Shown: positions 25,663-34,802, counted from the stretch's first letter. The stretch is 64,000 bases of DNA from JANRIZ01 sp033764445 (GCA_033764445.1 JANRIZ010000160.1:1-64000), one strand, 5' to 3'. Notes: generated by a model not told the origin, from the sequence alone. Numbers and translations: made by a program.

Positions 25663-26796
25663 TCAGGACACCGGTGGGACCGCGGCGGCGGCGCATTCCG
25701 CCACAATCTTTTCCATCGGTCCCTGGACACGTTCCATCGACCGGCAGAGCGCAAACTGGGCCCGGGCCCGGTCCAGATTGTGGCTGGGACGGTGGGTTTT
25801 GAAATACACATCCCCCTGCAGGTAATCCGTCAGAAACCGGAGCCCGATCTGGAATGTGATCAGCCGTCCGGAAAAGGCGAGCAGTTCCCGTTCGCCCGCG
25901 GTCAGGAACGTGTGTGCCTCACAAAGGTATCCCTCGACAAGTCCGCGGAACATCTCCAGATCAATGACCACCTTTCCGAGGTCGGTTTCGTCCTCCGGGG
26001 CGTGGGTGGTGGTGGTGCGGATCTGGTCGCCGAAATCGTAGAGGACCGTGCCGGGCATGACCGTATCCAGGTCCGTGACACAGATGGCCTCATCGGTTTC
26101 CTCACAGAAAAGCACGTTGTTGAACTTTGTGTCGTTGTGGGTTACCCGGACCGGCAGCTCCCCGGATTCCAGTTTGCCGATGACCAGACGGGTCATGGAT
26201 TCCTGGCTGAGGGCCCATTCGATTTCAGGGGCGCAGGAGGCCCTGCGCTGATGCGTATCGTCGCGGACGACCTCCTGAAATGTTTCAAACCGCTTGGGGG
26301 TGTGGTGGAAATAGGGGATTGTCTCGTGGAGGGACTGACCCGGAAAATCCGCCAGAAATTTCTGAAACCGGGCAAAGGCGACACCCGCCTGACGGGCGTC
26401 CTCCGGGGAGGTGGCGCGGTCCAGACTGTAGGATTTTTCAATGTAGTGGAGGCAGCGCCAGTGATTTCCCTCGGGGTCAACATGCAGGAAGGAGCCATCC
26501 CTGGCGGGAATGAGCCTCAATCCCTGGCGCTGGGCATCCGCCCCACTGGCCTTGAGGAGTTTTTCCTGGAGATGGTGGGTCACCCGCGCAAAATTATCCA
26601 TCAATTCCACGGGTTTTTTAAACACCACATGGTTGATGCGCTGGAGGACCACCCGCCGCATTTTGCGCTGCTGGCGGAATTCCGCAAAGTAGGTGTCATT
26701 GATATGGCCGCTGCCACAGAGCTCGGCGCGGACGTATTCGCCCGGGATGTCAAAACGCGTGCTGATTTCGTCGATATCGTGTGGAAGAGTGGCCAT
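25663..26796 (-). CDS. APH-fold kinase, N-acetylhexosamine 1-kinase-like
   Basis: A 377-residue phosphotransferase of the aminoglycoside phosphotransferase fold. The glycine-rich start is GSGHINDTYF, followed by the Lys/Arg region VVLQRINHVVFKKP. The catalytic loop is VTHNDTKFNNVLF (Asp plus Asn), and the metal-binding motif is CVTDLDTVMPGTVLYDFGDQIR. These features and the length agree with NahK-type kinases, which phosphorylate GlcNAc or GalNAc at C1. Homoserine or choline kinase activity is a weaker alternative. It precedes acpS. Confidence 0.8.
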   Translation of the reverse strand: MATLPHDIDEISTRFDIPGEYVRAELCGSGHINDTYFAEFRQQRKMRRVVLQRINHVVFKKPVELMDNFARVTHHLQEKLLKASGADAQRQGLRLIPARDGSFLHVDPEGNHWRCLHYIEKSYSLDRATSPEDARQAGVAFARFQKFLADFPGQSLHETIPYFHHTPKRFETFQEVVRDDTHQRRASCAPEIEWALSQESMTRLVIGKLESGELPVRVTHNDTKFNNVLFCEETDEAICVTDLDTVMPGTVLYDFGDQIRTTTTHAPEDETDLGKVVIDLEMFRGLVEGYLCEAHTFLTAGERELLAFSGRLITFQIGLRFLTDYLQGDVYFKTHRPSHNLDRARAQFALCRSMERVQGPMEKIVAECAAAAVPPVS

Positions 26797-27051
26797 TGTG
26801 TGACAAAATTGAGTCGTGAAGCGTATGGGGAGGACCCGGGGCTGTCAAAGTTTATTTCCGACAGGCCGATACCAAATGAGATCGGAACCGCGCGTTTGTC
26901 CCTTCCTTTTCCCCCGACACGCCGGGGCCGGCTTTTCATCCGAAAGGTTCGGCATATGACCGATGGCGGCTGATTTTTTGAAAGCCCACAACCCTCAGCC
27001 GGACACCTTTTCTGAGTGGTCATGGTCGGAAAAACGGATAGAGTCGCACCC

Positions 27052-28719
27052 ATGTTCACAATTCAGCAGCTGGGGGTCTCGGTCCGGGACTCCTACGGCT
27101 CCTGCAGAAAACACCTGCTTCGGGAAATTTCCTTCCGTCTGCCCGCCGGGCATTTTGCGGCGATCGTGGGTCCGAGCGGCTGCGGCAAAAGCACCCTGGT
27201 CAAGGCCCTGCTCGGCCTCCACCGTCCGGATGAAGGCCGTGTTTTTGTGGAGGGCCTTGATTTGCAGGCCCACCTCCCGTATCTGCTGCCCGAGATCGGT
27301 TATGTGCCGCAGTTTTCCATCGCCCATGAGGAGCTGACCGTTGTCGAGGCGCTCGATTTTGCCGCCCGTCTGAGACTGCCGGGGAATTGGTCCGCCCGGC
27401 ACCGGTCCGAGCGTCTGGTGGAGGTGCTGGAGGAGGTGGAGATGCGGCAGACCCTGCACACACGGGTCGGATTTCTTTCCGGTGGCCAGAAACGTCGACT
27501 GTCCCTGGCGATGGAACTGCTCAGGAATCCGCCCATCCTGATCATGGACGAGGTGACCTCCGGTCTGGATGCCCATTCCGAAAAAAAATTCATGGAACTC
27601 TTTGCGCGTCTGGCACACCAATACGGGAAAACCGTCATTTGTGTGACCCATAATGTGGAGCATCTGTCCCTCTGCGACTCCATCCTGGTGCTCCGGGAGG
27701 GACGCCTGGCATTTCATGGTGATTTGCCCGCATTGCGGGAGCGGTTTGGGGTTGAGAGCGCCTTTGGCCTGTATGCGCGTCTGGAGGAGATGAACGAGGC
27801 CGAGCTGGAAACCCCCGGGATTCCGGAGGTGACAGAGGGTCGTTCCATGGAATTTGCGCCGCTGCCATCACCCGTCTCCCAGTGGTGGACCCTTTTGAGC
27901 CGCCAGATGCTGCTGTTTTTCCGCAATCCCACCCAGGTGATTCTGCAGGCGGTCCTGATCCTGGGGTTCCCGTTTCTGGTGGTGGTTTTTGCGTATGACG
28001 GATTGCCACAGGTCACCAGCATGAGCCTGACCCTGAGCCGGGACATATTCCAGGACATGCAGGAGCAGATCCAGTATGCACGCAGTTCCATCCGCATCGC
28101 CACCCTGGCCTCCGGACTGGTGATGTTCCAGGTGATTTTGCTGACCCTGATGGGTTCCAACAACGGGGCGCGGGAGATTGTCAAGGAGCGGCCGATCTAT
28201 GAAAAGGAGCGGCTGGCGGGGGTTTCGCCACTGGCCTATCTGTGCAGCAAGACCGTGTTCGTCTGTCTTTTGAGCCTGATCCAGGCCGGGGTGATGCTGG
28301 CCCTGGTCAGGTACTACTGCCGGTTCCCCGGGGACTGGATGGTGCAGTACTGTCTTCTGGCCCTTGCCACTGCGGCCATGAGCATGACGTGCCTGATGTT
28401 TTCGGCCTTTTTCCGTTCGACCGAACAATCCTCCCTGGTCTCGATCTATCTGGTCGGTCTGCAACTGCCGCTTTCGGGAGCCGTGCTGGCGCTGCCTGCG
28501 TGGCTGCTGATTTTCACACAGCCGCTCATTGACGCCTACTGGGCCTGGAGCGGATTTATCCGGACCTTCACACAGGACCGGGTGTATGATGTGATCGCCG
28601 CCAATACCAAGACCAGTCTGGCCTCACCCGAAACGGCCCTGCTGGTGCTGGGCCTGCACTTTGTTTTTTGCTTTATCGCAGCCTATGTGTGCGTTAAAAA
28701 GGTCCAATCCCCGTCATGA
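27052..28719 (+). CDS. ABC transporter, fused ATPase and ABC-2 permease (half transporter)
   Basis: A protein of about 555 residues in the ABCG arrangement. The N-terminal ATPase has Walker A GPSGCGKST (40-48), signature LSGGQKRR (about 143-150), Walker B ILIMDEVTSGLD and the switch His in CVTHNVEH. An ABC-2 type permease of six spans follows from about residue 285. Such proteins usually export lipids, glycans or peptides and work as dimers. The start at 27052 (MFTIQQLGV) was preferred to in-frame GTG/ATG codons 30-36 bases earlier. Its stop overlaps the next start by four bases, making a three-gene operon with two envelope proteins of unknown function. Confidence 0.85.
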   Translation: MFTIQQLGVSVRDSYGSCRKHLLREISFRLPAGHFAAIVGPSGCGKSTLVKALLGLHRPDEGRVFVEGLDLQAHLPYLLPEIGYVPQFSIAHEELTVVEALDFAARLRLPGNWSARHRSERLVEVLEEVEMRQTLHTRVGFLSGGQKRRLSLAMELLRNPPILIMDEVTSGLDAHSEKKFMELFARLAHQYGKTVICVTHNVEHLSLCDSILVLREGRLAFHGDLPALRERFGVESAFGLYARLEEMNEAELETPGIPEVTEGRSMEFAPLPSPVSQWWTLLSRQMLLFFRNPTQVILQAVLILGFPFLVVVFAYDGLPQVTSMSLTLSRDIFQDMQEQIQYARSSIRIATLASGLVMFQVILLTLMGSNNGAREIVKERPIYEKERLAGVSPLAYLCSKTVFVCLLSLIQAGVMLALVRYYCRFPGDWMVQYCLLALATAAMSMTCLMFSAFFRSTEQSSLVSIYLVGLQLPLSGAVLALPAWLLIFTQPLIDAYWAWSGFIRTFTQDRVYDVIAANTKTSLASPETALLVLGLHFVFCFIAAYVCVKKVQSPS

Positions 28720-29351
28720 AGTACAAAGTCAAATTTTCCGAGGTCCAAAAAACAGGTGAAACCGCTGGGGACAAGGCAGCCACTTCGGAAACCCAGAAAA
28801 TCGATCCGCACGATCCGGCGGACCTGCCAAAGGACGGGACCATGACACCTTCGGACCTCCCCAAAAAACATCGGATGGAGCCGGACGTCTCCCCCGCCGC
28901 TGCCCCCCCGCCGTCGCCCGGTGTCAGGGACCGGCTGAGCCTCGAGGACATCCGTTCCTCGCGCTCCCGCGGTCAGGGGGTACTGATAGCATTGCTTCTG
29001 ATTGTTGTCGTGGGGTTGGGCGGACTGGTGCTCTATCTGTTCCAGGACCGCGGTCAGGCGGGTGTCGCCAAGCGGGCGGAAAATTTTCCCATCGATGCCT
29101 ACTTTCAGAATCCCTCCAGTCTGACCGGGAACCATTATTCGGCCACACTCAGGGTGGAGGCCCAGCTCGGATACAACAAGGCGATCGGGCGTCTGATGGG
29201 CTTCAAGGATGATGATACCCGGAAGGTCATCCCGGTGCTGGTGCCACAGACTCTCGGCAATTTCACCTTTGAAAAAGGTCAGAGGTACCGGATCAATTTC
29301 AGAATCAATGAAAGTGGGGTGCTGTATGCGGAAGCCATGTCGAAGGAATGA
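28716..29351 (+). CDS. Hypothetical single-pass membrane protein of the ABC operon
   Basis: A 211-residue protein. A cytosolic ~85-residue N-terminus is rich in Pro, Asp and Lys. One membrane span lies at about residues 88-110 (VLIALLLIVVVGLGGLVLYLF), and the ~100-residue domain outside is predicted beta-rich (SATLRVEAQLGYNKAIGRLMGF, ENGQRYRINF-like strands). I do not recognise the family. ATGA overlap with the ABC transporter upstream and a 26-base overlap with the next gene imply a shared role, perhaps as a periplasmic adaptor; that is inference. Confidence 0.7.
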   Translation: MKYKVKFSEVQKTGETAGDKAATSETQKIDPHDPADLPKDGTMTPSDLPKKHRMEPDVSPAAAPPPSPGVRDRLSLEDIRSSRSRGQGVLIALLLIVVVGLGGLVLYLFQDRGQAGVAKRAENFPIDAYFQNPSSLTGNHYSATLRVEAQLGYNKAIGRLMGFKDDDTRKVIPVLVPQTLGNFTFEKGQRYRINFRINESGVLYAEAMSKE

Positions 29352-31293
29352 TCCCCGTTTGACGACACTCTGTGCCGGGCTTTTGCTGGCATGGCCCGTT
29401 CTGGCGCAGCAGCCCCCCGCCCCCCCCTCGGGTGTCAGCGGACTGACCGGGGCCCTGACCAATATCAACCAGAATCTGGACACCAAAAACTTTGTCATTG
29501 GCAACCCCACCAATGTCGCCGCCCTCAACAGCCTCATCAGCAGCAATTTCAACTTTGCCTCGGGTCAGATTCGCGAGGCGCTCATGCCCACCCTGGCCAC
29601 CACCCCGACGGCCCGGAACCTGCCGCTGACCCTATTTGAGACCTATGCCAACACCCAGGAAAAGGAGGCGAGGCAGGTGCAGGAATACGTCCGAAAAATC
29701 GCCGATCTGAGGACCGCGCTGGCCGGTGGGGCGGTCCAGGGCGGGGCCCCGGTCAAATTGAGTGAGACCGCCCGGAGCATCCTGCGCAAAAAGGACACCC
29801 GCGAATTCTACATGAAGCTGCCGGAGCTTTCCAAATATGAGTTTGATGGCGGGCTCAGCCAGAATCTTTTCAACCGCGTCAAGGCCAGTCTCCAGGCCGA
29901 GGATGAGATGGTGCGGCTTGATGAGGATACGGACCGGCTGGCCATTGAACGCAAAAAAAATGAGACCCTCAACAGCGCCACCGGTGCCGGGGGCAAGGGG
30001 GCAAAAGGCGGGGGCGGGTCCGGAGGGGAGACCAGCGGCGCCAGCAATAACGTCACCAATTTCAACGGGCCGCAGATTGACGGCAGCCAGCTCAGTGAAC
30101 TGGCCGGCAAACTGTATCAGGCGACGCGCCAGGAGGAGGCGCGACTGGCGGCGGCGGCCAAAATGGGCCTCAATGAGGTCAAAAAGGTCAGGCTCGATGT
30201 CGGCAACCGTCAGCAATTCCGCGAATACATCGCCAATCTCTTCGCCACCCAGCAGTACCTGCATGCGGTCCTGGCCATGGATTTCTACCGCGCCGTCTAT
30301 GCCGACGGCGATTATCCCACGGAACTCTCCACCATGTACAATCTCTCCCTGGAAAACCTCAAACAGGCCCGGGCCGAGGTGGAGGCCTTCAAGTACAAGT
30401 ACGAAAACCAGGAGTTGGCCGGGGCTTCCGAAAGGTTGTTGGCGGCCTTTATTGTCAGCCGGAATGCACCCGAAATGCTGACGGTTCCCCGGGAACAAAA
30501 ACGCAAGGTTTCCCAGCATTTGCGCAAAATGAGCGAACTTGAGAGCCTGTTGACCGTGAAGGATTTTGATGCCGCCGAGGGGCTGATCCGCGAATTGAAG
30601 AGGACGGCCGGGGATTTTGATTTCAACAAGGCCATGGCCATGGTCAATCTGGGCCGTCAGCGCAGCCACTTTGCGCTGGGCATGGCCAAGATGAACATGC
30701 AGCAGGGGAAACTCGAGGAGGCCCAGCAGTTCTTCTACAGCGCCGGGGAAATCTGGCCCAACAATCCGGAGCTGGCCAAGGCGAGCACCACGTTTTTCAC
30801 CAGCACCGACGCCCGAGGGCAGGCGGTGACGGATTTCGACCGTTTCTGGACCGAGGAAAACTGGCGCGGACTCTATGAGGGCCGTCTGAGATTCGCCGTG
30901 GCCCTGGCTGACGACCCGGCCCGGGCGGCCAAGTTTGAAAAGGCCCTCAAAAAGGTGGAGGTCGTTGAAACGGCCATTGCCAAGTCCGGTGAACTGGGAA
31001 AACGGGGCGACAAATACGGGGCGTGGGAGGCTCTTGAATCGGCCTCCCGTTCATGGCCCAATGATTCCAAACTCAACCGGCTGCTGGCCGAGTCCAGCAG
31101 TGAGGCCGCCGACTTTGTCAAATCCCTCAAGACCGCCCAGCAATTCGAGGCCGAGCAGCGATGGGGTTCGGCCCTGGCCTGGTACCTTTCCGCCCGGAAT
31201 CTTTATCCGGCCAGTGACATGGCCGGGGAGGGCATCGAGGCGATGACCGCCAAAATCCTTCCGTCCGACTCCGGAAATGAAGAAGTCAAATGA
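29326..31293 (+). CDS. Large secreted helical-repeat protein of the ABC operon
   Basis: A 655-residue protein with a signal peptide (LTTLCAGLLLAWPVLAQQ, cleavage near residue 28). The mature part is mostly helical with TPR-like patterns in its C-terminal half (MAMVNLGRQRSHFALGMAKMNMQQGKLEEAQQFFYSAG; WGSALAWYLSARNLYPAS). A Gly-rich linker (GAGGKGAKGGGGSGGE, about residue 225) and an asparagine-rich patch precede an Ala/Glu-rich helical region. No known family is recognised. The start at 29326 gives the signal peptide and overlaps the preceding gene by 26 bases. It may act outside the cytoplasmic membrane with the ABC exporter. Confidence 0.72.
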   Translation: MRKPCRRNDPRLTTLCAGLLLAWPVLAQQPPAPPSGVSGLTGALTNINQNLDTKNFVIGNPTNVAALNSLISSNFNFASGQIREALMPTLATTPTARNLPLTLFETYANTQEKEARQVQEYVRKIADLRTALAGGAVQGGAPVKLSETARSILRKKDTREFYMKLPELSKYEFDGGLSQNLFNRVKASLQAEDEMVRLDEDTDRLAIERKKNETLNSATGAGGKGAKGGGGSGGETSGASNNVTNFNGPQIDGSQLSELAGKLYQATRQEEARLAAAAKMGLNEVKKVRLDVGNRQQFREYIANLFATQQYLHAVLAMDFYRAVYADGDYPTELSTMYNLSLENLKQARAEVEAFKYKYENQELAGASERLLAAFIVSRNAPEMLTVPREQKRKVSQHLRKMSELESLLTVKDFDAAEGLIRELKRTAGDFDFNKAMAMVNLGRQRSHFALGMAKMNMQQGKLEEAQQFFYSAGEIWPNNPELAKASTTFFTSTDARGQAVTDFDRFWTEENWRGLYEGRLRFAVALADDPARAAKFEKALKKVEVVETAIAKSGELGKRGDKYGAWEALESASRSWPNDSKLNRLLAESSSEAADFVKSLKTAQQFEAEQRWGSALAWYLSARNLYPASDMAGEGIEAMTAKILPSDSGNEEVK

Positions 31294-31321
31294 GTGATTC
31301 CCGGGGGGGAATCCATGGCGG

Positions 31322-31531
31322 GTGCGGTACTTTACGGATGGGGCGGTCCTCGGCAGCCGGGAGTTTGCCGAAAAGGTGTATCAGAAACACAAACACGTCT
31401 TTGGGATCAAAAGAAAGGACGGCCCCCGGCCCATGCAGGGAGCCGTCCAGTGGGGCGGACTGATGACCCTCCGCAACCTCAGACAGCAGGCCATCAGTCC
31501 GTCCCAGGGCGGAGTGACCGGAGGCGTTTGA
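31322..31531 (+). pseudogene. Remnant of a REP-associated tyrosine transposase (RAYT), C-terminal part
   Basis: The frame reads RYFTDGAVLGSREFAEKVYQ, then HKHVFGIKRKDGPRPM and GGLMTLRNLRQQAIS, which is the C-terminal end typical of IS200-like REP-associated transposases. The N-terminal catalytic HUH domain and its tyrosine are missing, because the preceding sequence is the end of the upstream gene. It is thus a fragment with no function of its own. REP-like hairpins start about 40 bases downstream. Confidence 0.75.
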
Positions 31532-31571
31532 ACCCGGCAGGAATGTTCAAAAAATACCCTGCGATTCCGAC

Positions 31572-31623
31572 GCCCTGACAGGGCTTTTCATAAAATCCCA
31601 TTTTCCTGGGGCGTTACCCCAGG
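31572..31623 (+). repeat. REP-like double hairpin, type 2, copy 1
   Basis: GCCCT-GAC-AGGGC (31572-31584), a 20-base linker, then CCTGGGG-CGTTA-CCCCAGG (31605-31623). The same layout recurs at 32268-32320. Confidence 0.7.
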
Positions 31624-31658
31624 CTTCTCATCCGACGGCCCGCTGGGCCTCCCAGAGC

Positions 31659-31704
31659 GGAGGCGGGGACGCCTCCTGGTGCACGCGGGACGCGTGCGCT
31701 CCCC
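31659..31704 (+). repeat. REP-like double hairpin, type 1 (core of the 1-142 repeat)
   Basis: GGAGGCG-GGGA-CGCCTCC, then TGGT and GCACGCG-GGA-CGCGTGC and GCTCCCC. It matches the head of the repeats at 1-142 and 690-830 but diverges after GCTCCCC, which marks the double hairpin as the mobile unit. Confidence 0.8.
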
Positions 31705-31814
31705 GCTCGTACCGCTTACTTGTGAACCGTTGCACGACAGTGCCCCCGTTTGTTTCTTGACCGGACCGGAGGCTCATAGTAGACCCGGAGGCGAACACTA
31801 ACAGAGGAGACAAA

Positions 31815-32189
31815 ATGAAACGGATGCTCACAGGCGGTTTGATGTGTGCGGTGATGATGGTGATGGCATTGGGGGTGCCGGGATTGTTCGCTGAAAACGA
31901 GGATTTGGATTTCACCCTCGTCAACAAAACGGGGAAGAACATTTCCTCGGTTTACATTGCGCCGCATGATTCGACGGATTGGGGCAGTGATGTGATGGAG
32001 TCGGACATTCTCCGGGACGGTGAGTCCGTCAAAATTGTCTTTCATCCCAAGGCCACCGCTGAGGTTTGGGACCTGTGGGTCGAGGACAAGGAGGGCAACT
32101 CGGTCGAATGGGAGAGCCTGGACCTGACAAAAATTGAAACGCTCACCCTCAAGATCGTCAAAGGCAAGCCGGTTGCCGAGTGGAAATAG
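31815..32189 (+). CDS. Small secreted protein of unknown function
   Basis: A 124-residue protein with a clear signal peptide (MLTGGLMCAVMMVMALGVPGLFA). The acidic, beta-strand-rich mature part of ~98 residues contains DFTLVNKTGKNISSVYIAP, DWGSDVM and a repeated W-x-x-W-x-x-W-like pattern (EVWDLWVEDKEGNSVEW). A GAGGAGA Shine-Dalgarno precedes the ATG. Similar proteins exist in many environmental bacteria with no assigned role. It stands alone between REP-like elements on both sides. Confidence 0.75.
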   Translation: MKRMLTGGLMCAVMMVMALGVPGLFAENEDLDFTLVNKTGKNISSVYIAPHDSTDWGSDVMESDILRDGESVKIVFHPKATAEVWDLWVEDKEGNSVEWESLDLTKIETLTLKIVKGKPVAEWK

Positions 32190-32509
32190 TCTTGTGGAGC
32201 GGCTGCCATCAGGCATGAGTCATCAGAAATTGGACATTCTCCCTTCCCTGATGGCAGCGTGTGTGACGCCCCTTCAGGGCTTGATGAAATGGGAAAGCAG
32301 CCCCTGGATGTTGCCCAGGGATATTGTATGGTGCCGCGTGGCGTTGAAATCACCCCCCATCATAGCCGGTGACTCAAAATGAATCCGTGTTTGATCCGTG
32401 GACATCCCGAACCATCCGGGACAAGTCCGTGGCTCTGCCTCCCGTTGTGAGTTGAGCGAGCGGAATCGGCCAACAGTCCGAGACATTCTTGATGAGGCAT
32501 TCGCCCGAA
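32190..32509. repeat. Repeat-rich intergenic segment: 12 bp inverted repeat, REP type 2 copy 2, dispersed repeat
   Basis: Three structures fill this gap. GCTGCCATCAGG (32202-32213) is the exact reverse complement of CCTGATGGCAGC (32247-32258). A type 2 REP-like double hairpin follows at 32268-32320 (GCCCC-TTCA-GGGC, linker, CCCTGG-loop-CCAGGG). A 48 bp dispersed repeat lies at 32392-32439. No gene is seen. Confidence 0.7.
32392..32439 (-). repeat. Dispersed 48 bp repeat, inverted copy of 62154-62201
   Basis: TGATCCGTGGACATCCCGAA and the following bases through GGCTCTGCC match the reverse complement of 62154-62201 at 47 of 48 positions. A diverged third copy lies around 37169-37196. Confidence 0.85.
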
Positions 32510-33652
32510 TCAGACCGTCCGGACGGATTCGGACTTGCTGAGGGCCTCCTTCAGGCTGGATTCGAGCTGGAGCATTTCGCGGGCCGCCTCGATGCGTTTG
32601 GATTTGGCGTCTTCCGTGATTTGCAGGGTTTCCTGAAGCCCGGCCAGCAGATCGTCATTGACCTTTTTGAGTGTTTCCATGTCGATGACACCCCGTTCGA
32701 TTTCGCGGCGGCCCTCGGCATTGTTGGTGCGGAGCAGTTCGGAATTTTTGCGGAGCATTTCATTGGTCGCATCCGAAACCTTGCGCTGTGTTTCAATCGC
32801 CTTTTTCTGGTTGAAGAGCGTGATGGCCAGGGCCATCTGGTTTTTCCAGATCGGGATGGTGGTCAGAATGCTGGTTTGAATCTTGTTGATGAGGGATTTG
32901 TCCACATCCTGCACCATGCGGATCTGGGGCAGGGACTGGAGCGTGGCCGTATGGGTCAGGCGCAGGTCGCCGATTTTCCGGTCCAGATCATCGCGGCGGG
33001 CGATCGCGTCCCGGAGTTTCTGTGCGTCGAGAACGTCGCCACCGGCCTTTGCCTTCGTTTCCAGGGCCGGGATCAGGTTCCGGGTCCAATCCTCCTTCAC
33101 CTGCTCGGCGGCGGCGATGTAGAGCTTGAGGTCCATGAACTGGTCAAAGGAAGCCTCATAGAGCTTGTCGAGCATGGTGATGTCGCGGAACATCGTCATC
33201 TTGTGTTTTTCGAGGCGTTTGACGATCGTATCGATCTGGCGGCTGGCCGTTTCGTAGCGCTGGATGAATTTCGCCAGGGGATTCATGAACCGGTAGAAAA
33301 GACGCTCAAAGATGTTGCCCCCGTCCATTTTTTCCGGGGACAGACCCCGGACATGGGTGACCAGCTCGTTGAGAGCCTCCCCCGCCGGTCCGCCATCCTT
33401 GTTTTTGACGTTCTCGATCATCTGCTCCGCCTGGGCCGTGACCTTGCGCTGGCTTTCCACCCCGAAGGAAATGATCGACTGGTTGTCATTCAAATCGAGT
33501 TTCTTTTTGAGTTCCTCAATCTGCCGGAGCTGGGGCTCGGTGAAGGCGGGTGATTTCAATTCGGATTCCCGGGCCACAAGGGAGGCCGGCAGTTCCTGGA
33601 CGATTTCAAGCGGTTCTGTGGTGGATGTCTGGGTGGGGGATGTGTCGCTCAT
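32510..33652 (-). CDS. telA: TelA family toxic anion resistance protein
   Basis: A 380-residue, mostly helical cytosolic protein of the TelA/YaaN family (PF05816). Typical segments are IEELKKKLDLNDNQSIISFGVESQRKV near the N-terminus, FYRFMNPLAKFIQRYETASRQIDTIVKRLEKHK, and the conserved core LPQIRMVQDVDKSLINKIQTSILTTIPIWKNQMALAI followed by LRTNNAEGRREIERGVIDMETLKKVNDDL. The family was named for tellurite resistance but also serves in cell-envelope or metal stress. It is last in a four-gene minus-strand operon; its start overlaps the preceding stop by four bases. Confidence 0.92.
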   Translation of the reverse strand: MSDTSPTQTSTTEPLEIVQELPASLVARESELKSPAFTEPQLRQIEELKKKLDLNDNQSIISFGVESQRKVTAQAEQMIENVKNKDGGPAGEALNELVTHVRGLSPEKMDGGNIFERLFYRFMNPLAKFIQRYETASRQIDTIVKRLEKHKMTMFRDITMLDKLYEASFDQFMDLKLYIAAAEQVKEDWTRNLIPALETKAKAGGDVLDAQKLRDAIARRDDLDRKIGDLRLTHTATLQSLPQIRMVQDVDKSLINKIQTSILTTIPIWKNQMALAITLFNQKKAIETQRKVSDATNEMLRKNSELLRTNNAEGRREIERGVIDMETLKKVNDDLLAGLQETLQITEDAKSKRIEAAREMLQLESSLKEALSKSESVRTV

Positions 33653-34794
33653 GGGGTCGCTCCGGTGGGTTGTGAGGGGGCCTCGGATGAGGTTGATTTT
33701 CTGATCAGCTCGTCCATGACCGCGTAAGTGGGCATGGACACGATGGAATTGACGGTTTTGGGAATGCCATTGACGCCCAGCTTGGCCGGGTCGGTGATCA
33801 GGGCGGCATTGCCCGTACGGAAACCGTGTTCCTCCCAGGCAATGCGCTGGATTTCCGGGTCCTGGAGGGCCGCGATGAGCTTTTTGCCGTTGTCGGTCAG
33901 GGCAATCATCGGATGGCTCGACCAGACCGTGGGGGTGGGGTAAAGAATCTTGAGTTTGGACTGGATCGCGGCCGCCTGCGCCCTGTTGGCCAGGGAAAAC
34001 TCGATGATCTGGTTTTCGTACCCCGCCACCATGGGAAAGGCCCCGACGCCCTGTTTGACATACTGGTTGAAAAGATCACCGCTGGAGCCCTGCATGAAGC
34101 CGAGACTTTTGAAAAGTGCGCGCATGGTCGGCGCCACCTTGGCCACATCCTCGGGTTCCAGGGTTTCCCTGTCCGCGAGCACGGTCGCCACCAAAGCCGC
34201 AAACTGGCTGCCGCTGTTGGATTTGGCCGGGTCGGTCGAATGCACCTTGACCGAGCCGAAAAGTTCCTCCAGTCCCACGTCCTTCCATTTTTTCTTGGCC
34301 CGGATCGCCTCCACCAGCCGGGGCATGTCCACGATGTAATGTGTTCCCTCGCGCTGCACGACAATTTTTTCCTTCATCAGGGCCTCCACCACAATGTCCC
34401 AGGAATAGAGGACAATGGGCGAGTTGAAGAGAATTTCTGTGCCCTTTGAATGCTGACCGCCCGCCTTGAATATCTCCAACTGGGTCTGGCTCCCCGGCCA
34501 GAGAAAATCGATCCCTTCCGGAGCGGGCGCAGAAACCATTTCCACCGATCCGCGTTTCTGGGCCTCCAGAGCCAGTCCGTACTTTTTGCGGAGAATTTCC
34601 AGGATTTTCGGGTTCTGACACAGCCCCATTTTCTCCCCGCCCGAGTAACCCTTGACCGATGCCACAGTGACAGTGGGAAAGAGGCCTCCGCCGGTGCCGC
34701 CCGCAGGAGAGGGCTTGACGACAAACCGGTAAACCGCCACACCCGCGAGGGTGAGGATGACGATCAGAATGCCGATGATCTGGGTTGTTTTCAT
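33649..34794 (-). CDS. Membrane-anchored solute-binding protein of the TelA operon
   Basis: A 381-residue protein with one N-terminal membrane anchor (IIGILIVILTLAGVAVYRFVV) and a periplasmic type 2 solute-binding-like domain. The stretch HSTDPAKSNSGSQFAALVA matches the ligand-loop motif SNPTQSNSGAMGY of the lipoprotein encoded two genes upstream, so the two domains are related. FPMVAGYENQIIEF and AALITDPAKLGVNGIPK are further family-like segments. No ABC permease is present. The ligand is unknown; oxyanions are plausible from the Ser-rich loop. Four-base overlap with telA. Confidence 0.78.
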   Translation of the reverse strand: MKTTQIIGILIVILTLAGVAVYRFVVKPSPAGGTGGGLFPTVTVASVKGYSGGEKMGLCQNPKILEILRKKYGLALEAQKRGSVEMVSAPAPEGIDFLWPGSQTQLEIFKAGGQHSKGTEILFNSPIVLYSWDIVVEALMKEKIVVQREGTHYIVDMPRLVEAIRAKKKWKDVGLEELFGSVKVHSTDPAKSNSGSQFAALVATVLADRETLEPEDVAKVAPTMRALFKSLGFMQGSSGDLFNQYVKQGVGAFPMVAGYENQIIEFSLANRAQAAAIQSKLKILYPTPTVWSSHPMIALTDNGKKLIAALQDPEIQRIAWEEHGFRTGNAALITDPAKLGVNGIPKTVNSIVSMPTYAVMDELIRKSTSSEAPSQPTGATP

Positions 34795-34802
34795 GTGAGG
34801 GA

